Source: Puteibacter caeruleilacunae (lineage in GTDB: Bacteria; Bacteroidota; Bacteroidia; Bacteroidales; Prolixibacteraceae). Taken from it: DNA of 64,000 bases. A program made the translations under genes and the position numbers. The notes under the pieces were generated by a model. That model saw nothing but the letters and a program-made list of their open reading frames with translations, did not search any database and had not been told where the DNA came from. This document shows positions 8,462 to 18,700 of this stretch, in pieces (position 1 is the first letter of the stretch; each line of letters opens with the position of its first letter). Where the stretch lies: positions 124,001-188,000 of the forward strand of contig SJCO01000013.1 of assembly GCA_005217565.1 (NCBI GenBank). The letters run 5' to 3'.

Positions 8462-10120
8462 TTACTTCAGTTTGCGACATTTAATAATCTCACCCGGAAT
8501 TAATATTCCATGCTGAAGCACAACTGCTCTAATCTGATAATCCTTCTTCGGATTTAACTTCTTCAAACCTCCTTTAAACTCAGCTCCTTTGCGATACTTT
8601 TTCAACTTGGTCATCTCCCAATGGTCTGAATAAATTGACTCATGGAATCCGCCATATTCGCGATACATGAATCCAACCGCGAACTCATCATCGACTGTAT
8701 TCCCTACAAGCTCTCCAGTCATTTCTATTCTTTCTCCACTTATTCTTTGAGGTTCCAAAGTATTGACATCAACAGGGGAGAATGCCGGTTCTACATTCTC
8801 AAGCTTTACAACGATAGGATTATCCCAATCGTTCGCATTGTAAATACGATGAGCACGAACCACTGAAATCTCAAGTCCTTTGGCTGTTTGTTTAAATCGA
8901 GATTCTGGATTAACATCCGCCATATATTCACATACAATATCATTCTGACCAACGACCGATATCTTTGTTTGATCAGTTGCTTTAACCGAATGCAATGTAA
9001 ATTCTTTTCGATCTCCACGTTCCCATGGAACTTTCGTGATATAGGCATATACCGTATTGTCATGCTTATTCTTACTTAGCCAGATGTTATTCTCATGAGT
9101 AACAATCCATGGGCGCACATTATACAAGGCTTCCCGATTGACGAAATTCCATGCAGCAACTTCTCTAAGGTTCTCTTCCTCTACGATATCTAAATCCCCA
9201 TTAGGCTTTGGTCCCACATTCAAAACCAATGCTCCGCCTTTACACCTCGTTTCAATTAAAATTTCAATCAATCGGGTACCATGTTTTATCTTTTTGTTGG
9301 TAGGTTTATAAGCCCATTGATTATTCATTGTAATGCATGCCTCCCAGGCTTCATCACGAGCGACATCCGATACGGTTTGTTCTGGAGAATTTAAAGCACC
9401 CCGTGTAATGAGGATATCAGGTTGTAATTCCCAACATATCTTTTTTGCAGGAGGCCAATATCCTCCATCCAGAAACATGATATCTATTTTACCATAATTG
9501 GAGAGAAGCTCTCTTAACTGGTCTTGCATAAACACATTGTATTCTTTACGAAATGGTTTGGCAATTTTATCACGATCACGTCGCTTAATCAATGCTCCTT
9601 GATTACGCACAAACAACCAATCTTCAGGGGAATAATAAAAACCAACTTTTAGTCCTACCTCGCGGCAAGCATCCACATATTCTTTTACAATGTCTTTTTG
9701 ATAGGGGGTGTTCATGATATTAAAATCGGTAGTTTGTGTATCCCACATACAAAAACCACTATGATGCTTGGTAGTTAGTACCATGTATTGGGCTCCAGAC
9801 AATTTGGCCAATCGGGCCATCTCAATTGCATTATAACGATAGGGATTAAATGTTTTGGGTAATTCGTTATAATAGCGTTCCTGATAGTCTTCCGAACTTC
9901 CAACTATAGTATGACTAATAACAGTACCTAACTGACTATCCATGCTCCAGTGAAGAAAAATACCAAATCCGGCATCCTGAAGCCACTGCTCATGCTCTGG
10001 TTTATTCTGGTTATAATCTGACGATAATGCATCCTTGGCGATTTGAGCTATTGCTAAACTTTGAATAATTAGCAACACAACAACACTACCTATTATTTTG
10101 CGGTAATTTCTCATCTTCAT
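8462..10120 (-). CDS. GH29 alpha-L-fucosidase
   Basis: A 552-residue protein with a signal peptide ending near SLAIAQ. The GH29 TIM barrel spans about 40-350: GFGIFLHWSMDS at 51-62, the conserved fucose-contacting KHHSGFCMW at 118-126, and the nucleophile Asp218 in IDIMFLDGG. A C-terminal beta-sandwich follows to the end. GH29 enzymes retain configuration and release alpha-1,3/4/6- or 1,2-linked fucose. The acid/base residue cannot be assigned with confidence from sequence alone, so linkage preference is unknown. It is the first enzyme after SusD, separated from it by a gap holding a strong hairpin. The ATG at 10120 is used; the next ATG is two codons in. Confidence 0.93.
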   Translation of the reverse strand: MKMRNYRKIIGSVVVLLIIQSLAIAQIAKDALSSDYNQNKPEHEQWLQDAGFGIFLHWSMDSQLGTVISHTIVGSSEDYQERYYNELPKTFNPYRYNAIEMARLAKLSGAQYMVLTTKHHSGFCMWDTQTTDFNIMNTPYQKDIVKEYVDACREVGLKVGFYYSPEDWLFVRNQGALIKRRDRDKIAKPFRKEYNVFMQDQLRELLSNYGKIDIMFLDGGYWPPAKKICWELQPDILITRGALNSPEQTVSDVARDEAWEACITMNNQWAYKPTNKKIKHGTRLIEILIETRCKGGALVLNVGPKPNGDLDIVEEENLREVAAWNFVNREALYNVRPWIVTHENNIWLSKNKHDNTVYAYITKVPWERGDRKEFTLHSVKATDQTKISVVGQNDIVCEYMADVNPESRFKQTAKGLEISVVRAHRIYNANDWDNPIVVKLENVEPAFSPVDVNTLEPQRISGERIEMTGELVGNTVDDEFAVGFMYREYGGFHESIYSDHWEMTKLKKYRKGAEFKGGLKKLNPKKDYQIRAVVLQHGILIPGEIIKCRKLK

Positions 10121-10265
10121 TTAAAGATTTTTAGATTTCCAGACAATAATACCCCTGCCTGATTTCACAAAGGACATTACTATTTAGATATAATCATCAC
10201 CCTACGTCTTACGTTTAAGACACAATGTTCCGTGAACCAGACTGATGTTTTTTTGAAAAAAGAGA

Positions 10266-10293
10266 GTTTACCACGCCCTCTGGCGTGGTAAAC
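10266..10293 (-). promoter_or_regulatory. Strong hairpin between susD and the GH29 gene
   Basis: The arms GTTTACCACGCC (10266-10277) and GGCGTGGTAAAC (10282-10293) form a perfect 12-bp stem with a 4-nt loop. On the minus strand it is followed after a few bases by TCTCTTTTTT, so it may act as a leaky terminator or as a 3' stabiliser of the susCD message. It lies about 55 bp after the susD stop. Confidence 0.65.
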
Positions 10294-10347
10294 AAGAATT
10301 AGCTAAACCAATCTATAATGCACCACAACTGTTGGTGATAAGATTCT

Positions 10348-11793
10348 CTATTTGGTGTCCCACCATACTTTATGCATGAAGCTGTTGTTATTTGTAGCAG
10401 CCACAGCAGCGTCATAATTATCAGTATTGTAGCGAGACTCGTCCTCTGGATATTTACATCTTCGTGGCATCACTCCGTTAGTCTCACCTAATCCGAAGTT
10501 AATGTCATCGGTACGCTGAGCTAATTGAGGATATCCTAATCTTCTCATTTCGGTGTAAACCTCGTGACCACCACTAAATAGTGACACGTACTTTTCTGTA
10601 GCAATCATCTTCAGTTTATTCTCAGCATCACCTGTTAGATTACCATTAGCTCCATCAAGATAAGTAGCAATTTGATCAGCAGGAACGTTCCACCACAACA
10701 TACTAGCTTCAATTCCTTTGCGATACTCTTCATTTGCCGTTGCCTCATTTTTAGTAGCACCCACACCTGTTAAGTAAGCCTCTGCTTTTAAGAAACAAAC
10801 CTCATGAAACATCAAGATTTGATCTGGTTTATCCCATAGTCCAAGTTCCGGACCAGGACCACTGAAATCAGTTGAAGCAGCAATACGGGATCCATTAGGA
10901 TAACCTTCATAAACACCATCTTCATTAGGATCAACCAAGCGCTCTAAACGAGGATCGCTGGTAGACTTCAATAGGTCAACGAAGAATTTACCTACACGCA
11001 AGTCCGCGACTGTCTCTTTAAACAGCGCTGCATCATTTTTGTATCCTGAATTCGTAGCACTATTTTGCAACGTACCTGAATCATCTCCTGCTGCAAATAC
11101 GCCAGCCGATATAGCTTTTGAAGCTTGTGCCTGTGCCAGTGAAGCATCAACAAAGCGCACATGCATAGCCAAACGCAAACGAAGACTATTAGCAAATTTG
11201 TTCCACTTGGTCATATCGCCACCATACACTCGATCTTTATCGCCAAGATTAAAAACCTCACTACTTGATAAAGTAGCAGTAGCCTCATCTAGTAATTTAA
11301 AGAAGTCGTTATAAATGGCCTGTTGCGAATCATATACAGGCTTGAAATTTCCAGTTCCAGCTTCGAAATAAGGCACATCTCCATACACATCGGTCAACAA
11401 TGACATGTTGTATACTTTACACACCTTAGCGACTGCATTCTGAGCTTTGTTCAAAGAAGTCTCTGCTTCCGCAGTTCTTTCAATTACATCATTAATTGTA
11501 GCTAGCTTGCTATATATATTTGACCACAATTTATCGTTTCTTCCTTCATACTCATACAAAGGAGTCTGTCCATATCCCCAGGCATACTGCTCGGTATATT
11601 CACCGGTAACCTGGCTCATGAAATCGAAGTTATTCTCCAAACCTTCAGTAATGTTTGCCAACTCATAATTGATGTTCACATCACTCAGTTTGTTCTTATT
11701 TTCGTTATACTCGTCGAACTTATCCTGACAGCCAGATCCAAATGCAATAACTCCGGCTAATGCTAGTATATTTAATTTCTTCATCTTGATCAT
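10348..11793 (-). CDS. susD: SusD-like outer-membrane glycan-binding lipoprotein (SusD-like_2 type)
   Basis: A 481-residue lipoprotein: IAFGSGCQDKFDEYN puts the acylated cysteine at residue 22, or 19 if the later ATG at 11784 is used. The sequence resembles the SusD-like_2 branch: N-terminal TPR helices with LWSNIYSKLATINDVIE and VCKVYNMSLLTDVYGDVPYFEA, and C-terminal ATEKYVSLFSGGHEVYTEMRRLGYP. SusD proteins cap the SusC barrel at the cell surface and bind the oligosaccharide for import. Its start lies 3 bp after the SusC stop, so the two are translationally coupled and surely form one transport complex. It differs in subfamily from the second SusD in this window, which suggests a different glycan. 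Confidence 0.93.
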   Translation of the reverse strand: MIKMKKLNILALAGVIAFGSGCQDKFDEYNENKNKLSDVNINYELANITEGLENNFDFMSQVTGEYTEQYAWGYGQTPLYEYEGRNDKLWSNIYSKLATINDVIERTAEAETSLNKAQNAVAKVCKVYNMSLLTDVYGDVPYFEAGTGNFKPVYDSQQAIYNDFFKLLDEATATLSSSEVFNLGDKDRVYGGDMTKWNKFANSLRLRLAMHVRFVDASLAQAQASKAISAGVFAAGDDSGTLQNSATNSGYKNDAALFKETVADLRVGKFFVDLLKSTSDPRLERLVDPNEDGVYEGYPNGSRIAASTDFSGPGPELGLWDKPDQILMFHEVCFLKAEAYLTGVGATKNEATANEEYRKGIEASMLWWNVPADQIATYLDGANGNLTGDAENKLKMIATEKYVSLFSGGHEVYTEMRRLGYPQLAQRTDDINFGLGETNGVMPRRCKYPEDESRYNTDNYDAAVAATNNNSFMHKVWWDTK

Positions 11794-11796
11794 GTC

Positions 11797-14700
11797 TTAA
11801 AATTTCACTTTCACGTTAAATGTAAAACTTCTTTGAGACGGCCATGTTCCTGAAACACTACCTGCAGAACTAACACTTGTATTATTTCTGTATTGCTCAG
11901 GATTAAAGAAATCAGTCTTCTTGTACAACATAGCAAGATTACGTCCCACAAAACCTACAGATACTCCATTTAGGAAATTGTTAGCGAACAATGATTTTGG
12001 AAGATCATAGCTTAAGCTAATTTCACGCAACTGAACATAGGTTCCATCTTCCAAATAAGGAGTAATAATCCTTTTACCACGCATCTGGTTCCAGTACTCA
12101 TAAGGATTCATATACATTGCATTTGATCCCGCATTGGCAGTTCCATCTTCATAAACAGAATTTCCAACCCAGTAATCCAATCCATTGACATTTGATCCTT
12201 TTGCACCTGGTGCAGTACCTTGTGCAATAGCCTCTAACCAGCCATCACGACCATCTAACGACTGCTTTGTAGTACCGTTACGGTTTAGCTCTACTTTAGG
12301 CAAACAGAAGATATCTCCTCCAAAAGAAGCATCAATCAATGCATTAAATGTAAAGTTCTTGAAACGAATATTATTGTGGATACTACCAGTGAAATCTCTT
12401 TGAATATTACCTAACTCTGTCTTCTCTGAAGCTTTTTCAGGAATACCATTAGCATCAACAATTACTTGTCCTTTGTCATCTCTTTTGAAATCCAATCCCC
12501 AGAATGTTCCGAAAGTCATATCTGGTTTTGCCAAAATCTGTACACCTCTCGCTGAACCAATTTCAATAAAGTCAATTCCATCAGCCAAGTCTACAACAGT
12601 ATTTCTGTTCTTAGCATAGTTCACAGTCATTGTCCATTCAAAATCCTGAGACTTGATAGGTGTTACAAACAATGAAGCTTCAATACCTTCATTCTTAATC
12701 TCTCCTGCATTCACCAAACGTTTTGTATAACCACTACTTTGCGCAATAGGTGCAGCTGAGATAATCTGATCCTCAATGCGAGCATCATAATAAGTAAGAT
12801 CTAAACCAATACGATTCTTCAAGAAACGCAAATCAAGACCAAGTTCATACGACTTACTACGCTCAGGTTTTAGAGCTGAATTACCAAGCTGATTACTTAA
12901 GCTAGCCGAAGGACGACCTAATCCATCGGTTCCATAATCGTAATAAGTATGAATACGGTATGGAGCAACATCGTTACCTACTTCTGCATATGATGTTCTG
13001 ATCTTTGCATAATCAAGAATGCTACTTTCAATATTGAATGCATCAGTTACAACAAATCCAAGGTTCACACTAGGATAGAAGAAACTACGCTCATCCTTTG
13101 CCAATGTAGAAGTCCAGTCGTTACGACCTGTAATATCAAGGAATAGATAGTTGCCATACGATAACTGAGCACTTGCATATAAACTGTTCACGCTACTTTC
13201 TACAACACTTTCGGTAAAATCACGCTGTCCTGCATTTACAAATGAAGCAAATCCTGCCTCAATAAGCTGACTACCATTCAATGTTGCTGATGATGTATAG
13301 CGATAACTGTGGTTACCACCTACATTGAACTGAGCTTTCAACTCACCAAAATCTTTCTTGTACGTTGCAAGGAAGTCTGCATTTACCTCCAGGCGATTGG
13401 TCTTTTGATTCACAAGAGAACCCTCTTTTCCATAGTAACGTGAATTAATGTCACGGAAACGAGTATAATCAATTGTTGAATAATCCCAACCAACACGGTG
13501 GAAGAAAGTCAAGTCTTTAATCAATTCATAGTCTATCTTGTTGAAACCTACAATACGTGACTGATGATCATGGTTGAAGTTATTGTATAGTTCCCAGTAT
13601 GGATTACCTGCACTTGATCCAAAACTATCACTCCATGTAATCACATGACCATCATTCAAGGTAGTTTTACCATACGTCTTACCTGACTCACCATACTTGT
13701 AATCTTCAATATCCTCAGTATAGAAACTACGAGGTCCAATTAATAGTCCATAGTATGAACTTCTTTGAGAACCCAACGTTGCGCGATTATAAGTCTTTTT
13801 ATAAGTAAAAGCCATCTTATTATCCATTCGAATTCCTTTCATCAACTGATTGGAAATACGAATAGTAGCATTATATTTTTGCTGCTCTGAAGTTGGAATA
13901 ATATCCTCTAAATCCTCATATAGTGCTGAGAAATTATAGTTTGCTTTCTCATTACCACCACTCATCGACACTGAAGATGTATAAGTTACACCTGTCTGCA
14001 ATAGATCTTTGTAGTTATCTGGTTGTGGAGTATAAGCACGCATAGGCTGTTCTCTTCTCCAGTCAACACGAACCATCTGACCTTCCATACGTGGTCCCCA
14101 TGATTTCTCACCATCAAACTCCAATGTTGGAACATCACCATCCATTAAGAATGAACCAAAACGACCTGGATGTCCTTGTCCGAACTCGTTCTGCATCTCA
14201 GTCATATGAACAGCTTGACTAATTTTCAATGAGTTGTTTACTACAACACTCATCTTTCCTTCTTTACCTTTCTTGGTGGTAATCATTACAACACCGTTCA
14301 AGGCTCTTGATCCGTAAAGTGCAGCAGCATTCGCCCCCTTCAAGATCGATATTGACTCAATATCCTCTTGATTCAAGTCGCTAATTCCACTACCAAAGTC
14401 AACAGTACTACTTGAACCTCCTTGTGTATTTGAGGCATTCTGCATAGGAACACCATCCACCACGATCAATGCACCGTTATCACCTCCAAAGGTACTGTAA
14501 CCACGCAACACAATTGCAGAAGAACCAGTTGCACCACCAGCTGAGTTTGCAATGCTCACTCCTGCAGCTTTTCCTTTTAGTGAATTTAGAACGTTACCAT
14601 CATTAGTTTTGGCAATATCATCTCCTTTCACCTCTGACACAGAATATCCAAGAGCTTTTTTATCTCTTTTAATACCCAGTGCAGTCACCACCACTTCATC

Positions 14701-15003
14701 AACCTGAAGATTTTCCGCTTTTAATGTTACATTTATTTTCTCTTGTCCAGTGTAAGCTACCTCTTTTTCAATGTACCCTACAAATGAGAAAACCAATGTT
14801 ACATTGTCTTCTGTTACTTTTAATGAATACTTTCCGTCGAAATCGGTTACAGTCCCCTGAGTTGTACCTTTAACCACCACGTTAGCACCAGGAATCGATT
14901 CCCCGGTTGAAGCGTCTGAAACAACACCCGTAACCACCTTGCCTTGTGCGAATCCCCATAATACCGCACACATGCAAATCATCGTTAACAAGACTTTTTT
15001 CAT
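11797..15003 (-). CDS. susC: SusC/RagA family TonB-linked outer-membrane transporter
   Basis: A 1068-residue protein with a signal peptide ending at WGFAQ (residue 20). The carboxypeptidase-regulatory-like domain covers about 23-98, the TonB-box-like VDEVVVTALG lies at 101-110, the plug domain spans about 115-245, and a 22-strand barrel fills the rest, ending in the aromatic-rich SFTFNVKVKF. It imports oligosaccharides across the outer membrane with TonB energy, together with the SusD just downstream. A 35-residue membrane peptide is encoded 15 bp upstream on the same strand. The regulator upstream (15699-19658) is the expected activator of its promoter. Confidence 0.97.
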   Translation of the reverse strand: MKKVLLTMICMCAVLWGFAQGKVVTGVVSDASTGESIPGANVVVKGTTQGTVTDFDGKYSLKVTEDNVTLVFSFVGYIEKEVAYTGQEKINVTLKAENLQVDEVVVTALGIKRDKKALGYSVSEVKGDDIAKTNDGNVLNSLKGKAAGVSIANSAGGATGSSAIVLRGYSTFGGDNGALIVVDGVPMQNASNTQGGSSSTVDFGSGISDLNQEDIESISILKGANAAALYGSRALNGVVMITTKKGKEGKMSVVVNNSLKISQAVHMTEMQNEFGQGHPGRFGSFLMDGDVPTLEFDGEKSWGPRMEGQMVRVDWRREQPMRAYTPQPDNYKDLLQTGVTYTSSVSMSGGNEKANYNFSALYEDLEDIIPTSEQQKYNATIRISNQLMKGIRMDNKMAFTYKKTYNRATLGSQRSSYYGLLIGPRSFYTEDIEDYKYGESGKTYGKTTLNDGHVITWSDSFGSSAGNPYWELYNNFNHDHQSRIVGFNKIDYELIKDLTFFHRVGWDYSTIDYTRFRDINSRYYGKEGSLVNQKTNRLEVNADFLATYKKDFGELKAQFNVGGNHSYRYTSSATLNGSQLIEAGFASFVNAGQRDFTESVVESSVNSLYASAQLSYGNYLFLDITGRNDWTSTLAKDERSFFYPSVNLGFVVTDAFNIESSILDYAKIRTSYAEVGNDVAPYRIHTYYDYGTDGLGRPSASLSNQLGNSALKPERSKSYELGLDLRFLKNRIGLDLTYYDARIEDQIISAAPIAQSSGYTKRLVNAGEIKNEGIEASLFVTPIKSQDFEWTMTVNYAKNRNTVVDLADGIDFIEIGSARGVQILAKPDMTFGTFWGLDFKRDDKGQVIVDANGIPEKASEKTELGNIQRDFTGSIHNNIRFKNFTFNALIDASFGGDIFCLPKVELNRNGTTKQSLDGRDGWLEAIAQGTAPGAKGSNVNGLDYWVGNSVYEDGTANAGSNAMYMNPYEYWNQMRGKRIITPYLEDGTYVQLREISLSYDLPKSLFANNFLNGVSVGFVGRNLAMLYKKTDFFNPEQYRNNTSVSSAGSVSGTWPSQRSFTFNVKVKF

Positions 15004-15018
15004 AAATAAATCATTTAG

Positions 15019-15126
15019 TTACTTTATTAATAAAACAACTAGCAATACCATGATTGCTATTAACACTATCTCGATCAAAACTCTTTTTTTAAAGAGTCGA
15101 TCGAAGAACTCCTTAAACCACATCAT
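15019..15126 (-). CDS. Candidate 35-residue single-span membrane peptide upstream of susC
   Basis: A short frame with two adjacent ATGs (15126 and 15123) and a TAA at 15019-15021. It encodes an amphipathic, basic N-terminal stretch (MMWFKEFFDRLFKKR) followed by a hydrophobic helix (VLIEIVLIAIMVLLVVLLIK). The topology looks real: a positive, aromatic half then a clean membrane span ending in lysine. The stop is 15 bp before the susC ATG, so it would share the susC transcript. No known family is recognised. It could be a translated leader, a membrane peptide that interacts with export or signalling partners, or a chance frame. Expression is unproven. Confidence 0.5.
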   Translation of the reverse strand: MMWFKEFFDRLFKKRVLIEIVLIAIMVLLVVLLIK

Positions 15127-15698
15127 TTTTTATTAACAAAGTAAATTCATGCTCCCTCAAACCTCATTCACACATGTATCACGTTCAAGTACACATCCAT
15201 CATTTTTATGTACTCTCGTCACTTTTTTTTGTACACATGCATGCACTACCACAAGGCAATCCTCTCTATATCTGATTCTTATATCAAGATACAAAAACAA
15301 CTTCAATTTTGTTTTATGATTTTATTTTTTTGATGATTTTTAGATGGTTGGAGGGTAGAAAGGTGAAAAGGTAGGAAGGTAGGAAGGTAGGAAGGTAGGA
15401 AGGTAAAAAGATACAAAGGTTGGAAGGTGAAAAGGTAGAATGGATGGATGGATTAAGAAAAAGTGAATCATATTCAATATATCAGGAATGCCTGTTATAC
15501 TTAAATCACACTCTCAAACCGTCCAACCGTTTTCCATTATTCTAAACACACGCTTCCAGGTCTACGACGCTGGCAGGTGAAACTCCGGTCTCCTGTCTCC
15601 GTTTTCCTTTCAACCTTTCAACCTTCCATCCATTCTACCTTTCAACCTTCCTACCTTCCAACCTTCCAACCGTTCAACCTTTCAACCTTCCAACCGTT
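15127..15698. other. Regulatory and repeat-rich intergenic region between susC and its regulator
   Basis: A 572-bp gap with no convincing gene. It should hold the susC promoter on the minus strand; no clear TAnnTTTG -7 box was found. Two copies of GTACACAT (TGTGTAC on the coding strand) at 15189-15196 and 15231-15238 are exactly 42 bp apart and could be regulator sites. From about 15349 to 15703 it carries facing purine-rich and pyrimidine-rich repeats, listed separately. Confidence 0.6.
15349..15450. repeat. Purine-rich degenerate repeat, left arm of an inverted pair
   Basis: This stretch is almost all G, A and T on the plus strand. It includes four perfect copies of GGTAGGAA at 15370-15401, followed by looser units such as GGTTGGAA and GGTGAAAA and then GGATGGATGGA. 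Its reverse complement resembles the pyrimidine-rich tract at about 15600-15703, so the two could pair or form an imperfect inverted repeat. Confidence 0.75.
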
Positions 15699-15703
15699 CT
15701 ACC
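15600..15703. repeat. Pyrimidine-rich degenerate repeat, right arm of an inverted pair
   Basis: This tract repeats CAACCTTC, CAACCTTTC and CTACCTTCC units with CCATCCATTCTACC in the middle. It is the inverse of the purine-rich arm at 15349-15450. It reaches the 3' end of the regulator gene, whose last codons lie in its right end, so the repeat abuts coding sequence. Confidence 0.75.
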
Positions 15704-18700
15704 CCACATACTTCTTTGGAGCAACGCCATAAAACTTGGTAAACGAACGACTAAAATACGACGGACTTGAAAAGCCTACTTCAAAACTGATTTCTTCAAT
15801 TGAATATTTCTTCTCAGCTAATAACTCCGCAGCCTTTTTTAAACGATAGTTACGGATATACTCCGATGGAGAAGCCCCGGTAAGTGCCTTCATTTTCTTA
15901 TGAAAATAACCACGACTAATTCCTACTTCCTCGGCAATACCTTCTATCGACAATTCTGAATTTCGGATATTTGTCTCAATATGCTTATTTAGTTTTTGTA
16001 GTAATTTCTTATCAGATTCAGAGACAGTAATCTTTTCTGGATCAACTCTCTTTGCCTCGGAAAAACGCTTTCTCAACATTGCTCGTGATTGAAGTAAATT
16101 ATCAACCCTAACACGCACTACATCAATATTAAATGGCTTTGTGATATACGCATCAGCGCCAGACTCGAATCCTTCCATCTGATGTTCATCTGCACCCTTA
16201 GCTGTCAACAGAATAATTGGAATATGAGATGTAGTAAGCTTAGTCTTAACCTTTTTACACAACTCATTGCCATCCATTTCTGGCATCATTACATCAGAGA
16301 TGATGATATCGGGATAGAAGGTTTCAACCAACTTGAGTCCTTCTTTTCCATTCACAGCCGTCTTAACTTTGAATGTATCAGCGAACTCATTCTTGAGATA
16401 GTTACTAAGCTCAAGAGAGTCCTCTACAATCAGTAATTTAGTCTGCTTAAGTTTATCTTTAACGTCAGATTCATGATCCATTTGTGTGTCGATATTTTTC
16501 TCCTCTTCAACTCTTTCATCCTCCTTTATCAACAGATCTTCGGTAAAATGATCTGCTCCAAGCTTTAATACAACTTCGAATGTAGCACCCTCATTTAGCT
16601 CACTAACGACTGATATTTCGCCATGATGAAGATTCACCAACTCTTTCACAAAAGCCAAGCCGATACCACTACCAACACCATGATTTACCGACTGATAAAA
16701 GCGATCAAAAATCTTACTTTGCTCTTCTTGTGCAATTCCAACACCATTATCCTTCACCCAACATTTAATGCCATCATCAAGCTGTTTACACCCCACTTCT
16801 ATGCGAGTTTCCTTTTTATCTCCATACTTTATGGCATTCGATATCAGATTACTGAATATATTCTCCATCATACGTCTATCAGCCCACACCATGACCTCAT
16901 CGCCTGGAAACTCAAAAGAAAACTTCGTCTTCTTCGTTTCTTCTTGATTTTTAAAACGGGTAACCACCTTATAAATAAGCTTATCAATGGCTATTTCACT
17001 GATCCTTAATTTTAACTTACCACTCTCCAGTTTTCGATAATCCAGTAACTGATTCACTAAAGTTAACAATCGGTCACAGTTGTTTTTTATGGTTTCATAA
17101 ATAGCCAATCGTTCCTCTTTCTTCAATTGCTCATCCTTCTTAATCAGACTGGAAACAGGAGCTACAATCAAGCTAAGTGGAGTACGTAAATCATGCGATA
17201 TATTGGTAAAAAACTGTGCCTTTATTCTTTCAATTTCCTCTTTTCGCTCTGCCTCCAACTCTTTATTGCGAATAGCATTTTTCAGTCGTTCTCCCTTAAC
17301 TGTATACTCTCTAAAAACCAAGATTACCCCTATAAGTAGCGCCAAGTAAATAAGGTTTGCCCACCAGGTATCCCACCATGGAGGCATAACTACTACAGGC
17401 AAACTAATTCCATCCTCATTCCATACTCCATCATTATTTGAGGCCTTTACCTTAAATACATATTCTCCTGGCTCCAGGTTGGTATAGGTAGCCTTTCGCT
17501 CATTACCTCCAACAATCCAATCTTCATCAAAACCCTCTAGCTTATACATGTATTGATTCTTCTGAGGCAAATAAAAATTTAATGCGGCATACTCAAGACT
17601 AAAGGAACGCTGACTGTAATCTAATTCCAATTCTTTAAGTACACTGATGTGTTCTTTTATATTACTCTGTTTTGCCGATATCAGACTTCCATTGATCCAT
17701 AAGCTAGTAAAGATGATTTCAGGTTCACGAATGTTACGTTGAATTTGCCCAGGATTAAAATAGGTTAAGCCCTGAATAGTATTAAGTGCAATACTTCCAT
17801 CAGGAAAGATAATTCCTCCATTACTATTAAAGATATTATCAGATAAGCCATCTTCCTTAAGAAAGATACGCACCACCTCATTATCTTCAATCAGATTTAA
17901 ACCATAACTTGTAGCTACCCATATCCGTCCTGCCATATCGCGCAATAGCGACTGTATTCGATTTCCAGACAAGCCATTGAGTCGGGTATATACATTTTGT
18001 TCCCCGTTGTCAAAATGATTCAAACCATTCTCGGTACCTATCCAAACACCACTTTGTCCATCTTTTAACACCTGACGTATTACCTGATTGCTTAACGCAA
18101 ATGTTGAATTATCAGGAAAAGAGATAAACCTGCGCTGTCGCTGATCATATCGATATGCACCCGATTTAGTTCCCACCCAAAAGGTACCATCTATTTCTCT
18201 CTTTAATGTGGTAATTGCAGTTTCTCTTAATTCAAAATCATTCAGATCTTCGGCACAACTCAAGAACAAATTTCGCTTTTGATCGAACCAAAAAAGGCCT
18301 CCATTTAAAGTTCCTAACCACAACCTTCCATCTGCATCTTCTTCAATCGCCCAAACACTATCGTCGTGATAGCTTCCTGACGGATTTCTGATCTCTTTAA
18401 AGTGTTTAATAAACCGTAGTTGCTCATCCAGATGAATCAATCCATTATGATAGGCACCACCCCAAATATGACCTTTCGAGTCTCGATATAAGGTTTTAAT
18501 AATTCTTACATCACCTGTATTTACCTGTTCAACTTTCTCTGTTTTCACATTCACTTTGAATAAACCTTCCCCATCGGTTGCCACCAAAGCGTTATAACCC
18601 TCGAGATGAACAATATCAAGAATACTCAGTTTATCAAGCTTTGAGTTTTTATAAGGAGCAAACTTCAACAGATGCTTAAATACAGAGGAGTAACGATCCA

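Noticed and set aside
15370-15409. Tandem GGTAGGAA units considered as a CRISPR-like array
   Set aside because: Units are 8 bp with no spacers and no cas genes nearby. It is a simple-sequence repeat.
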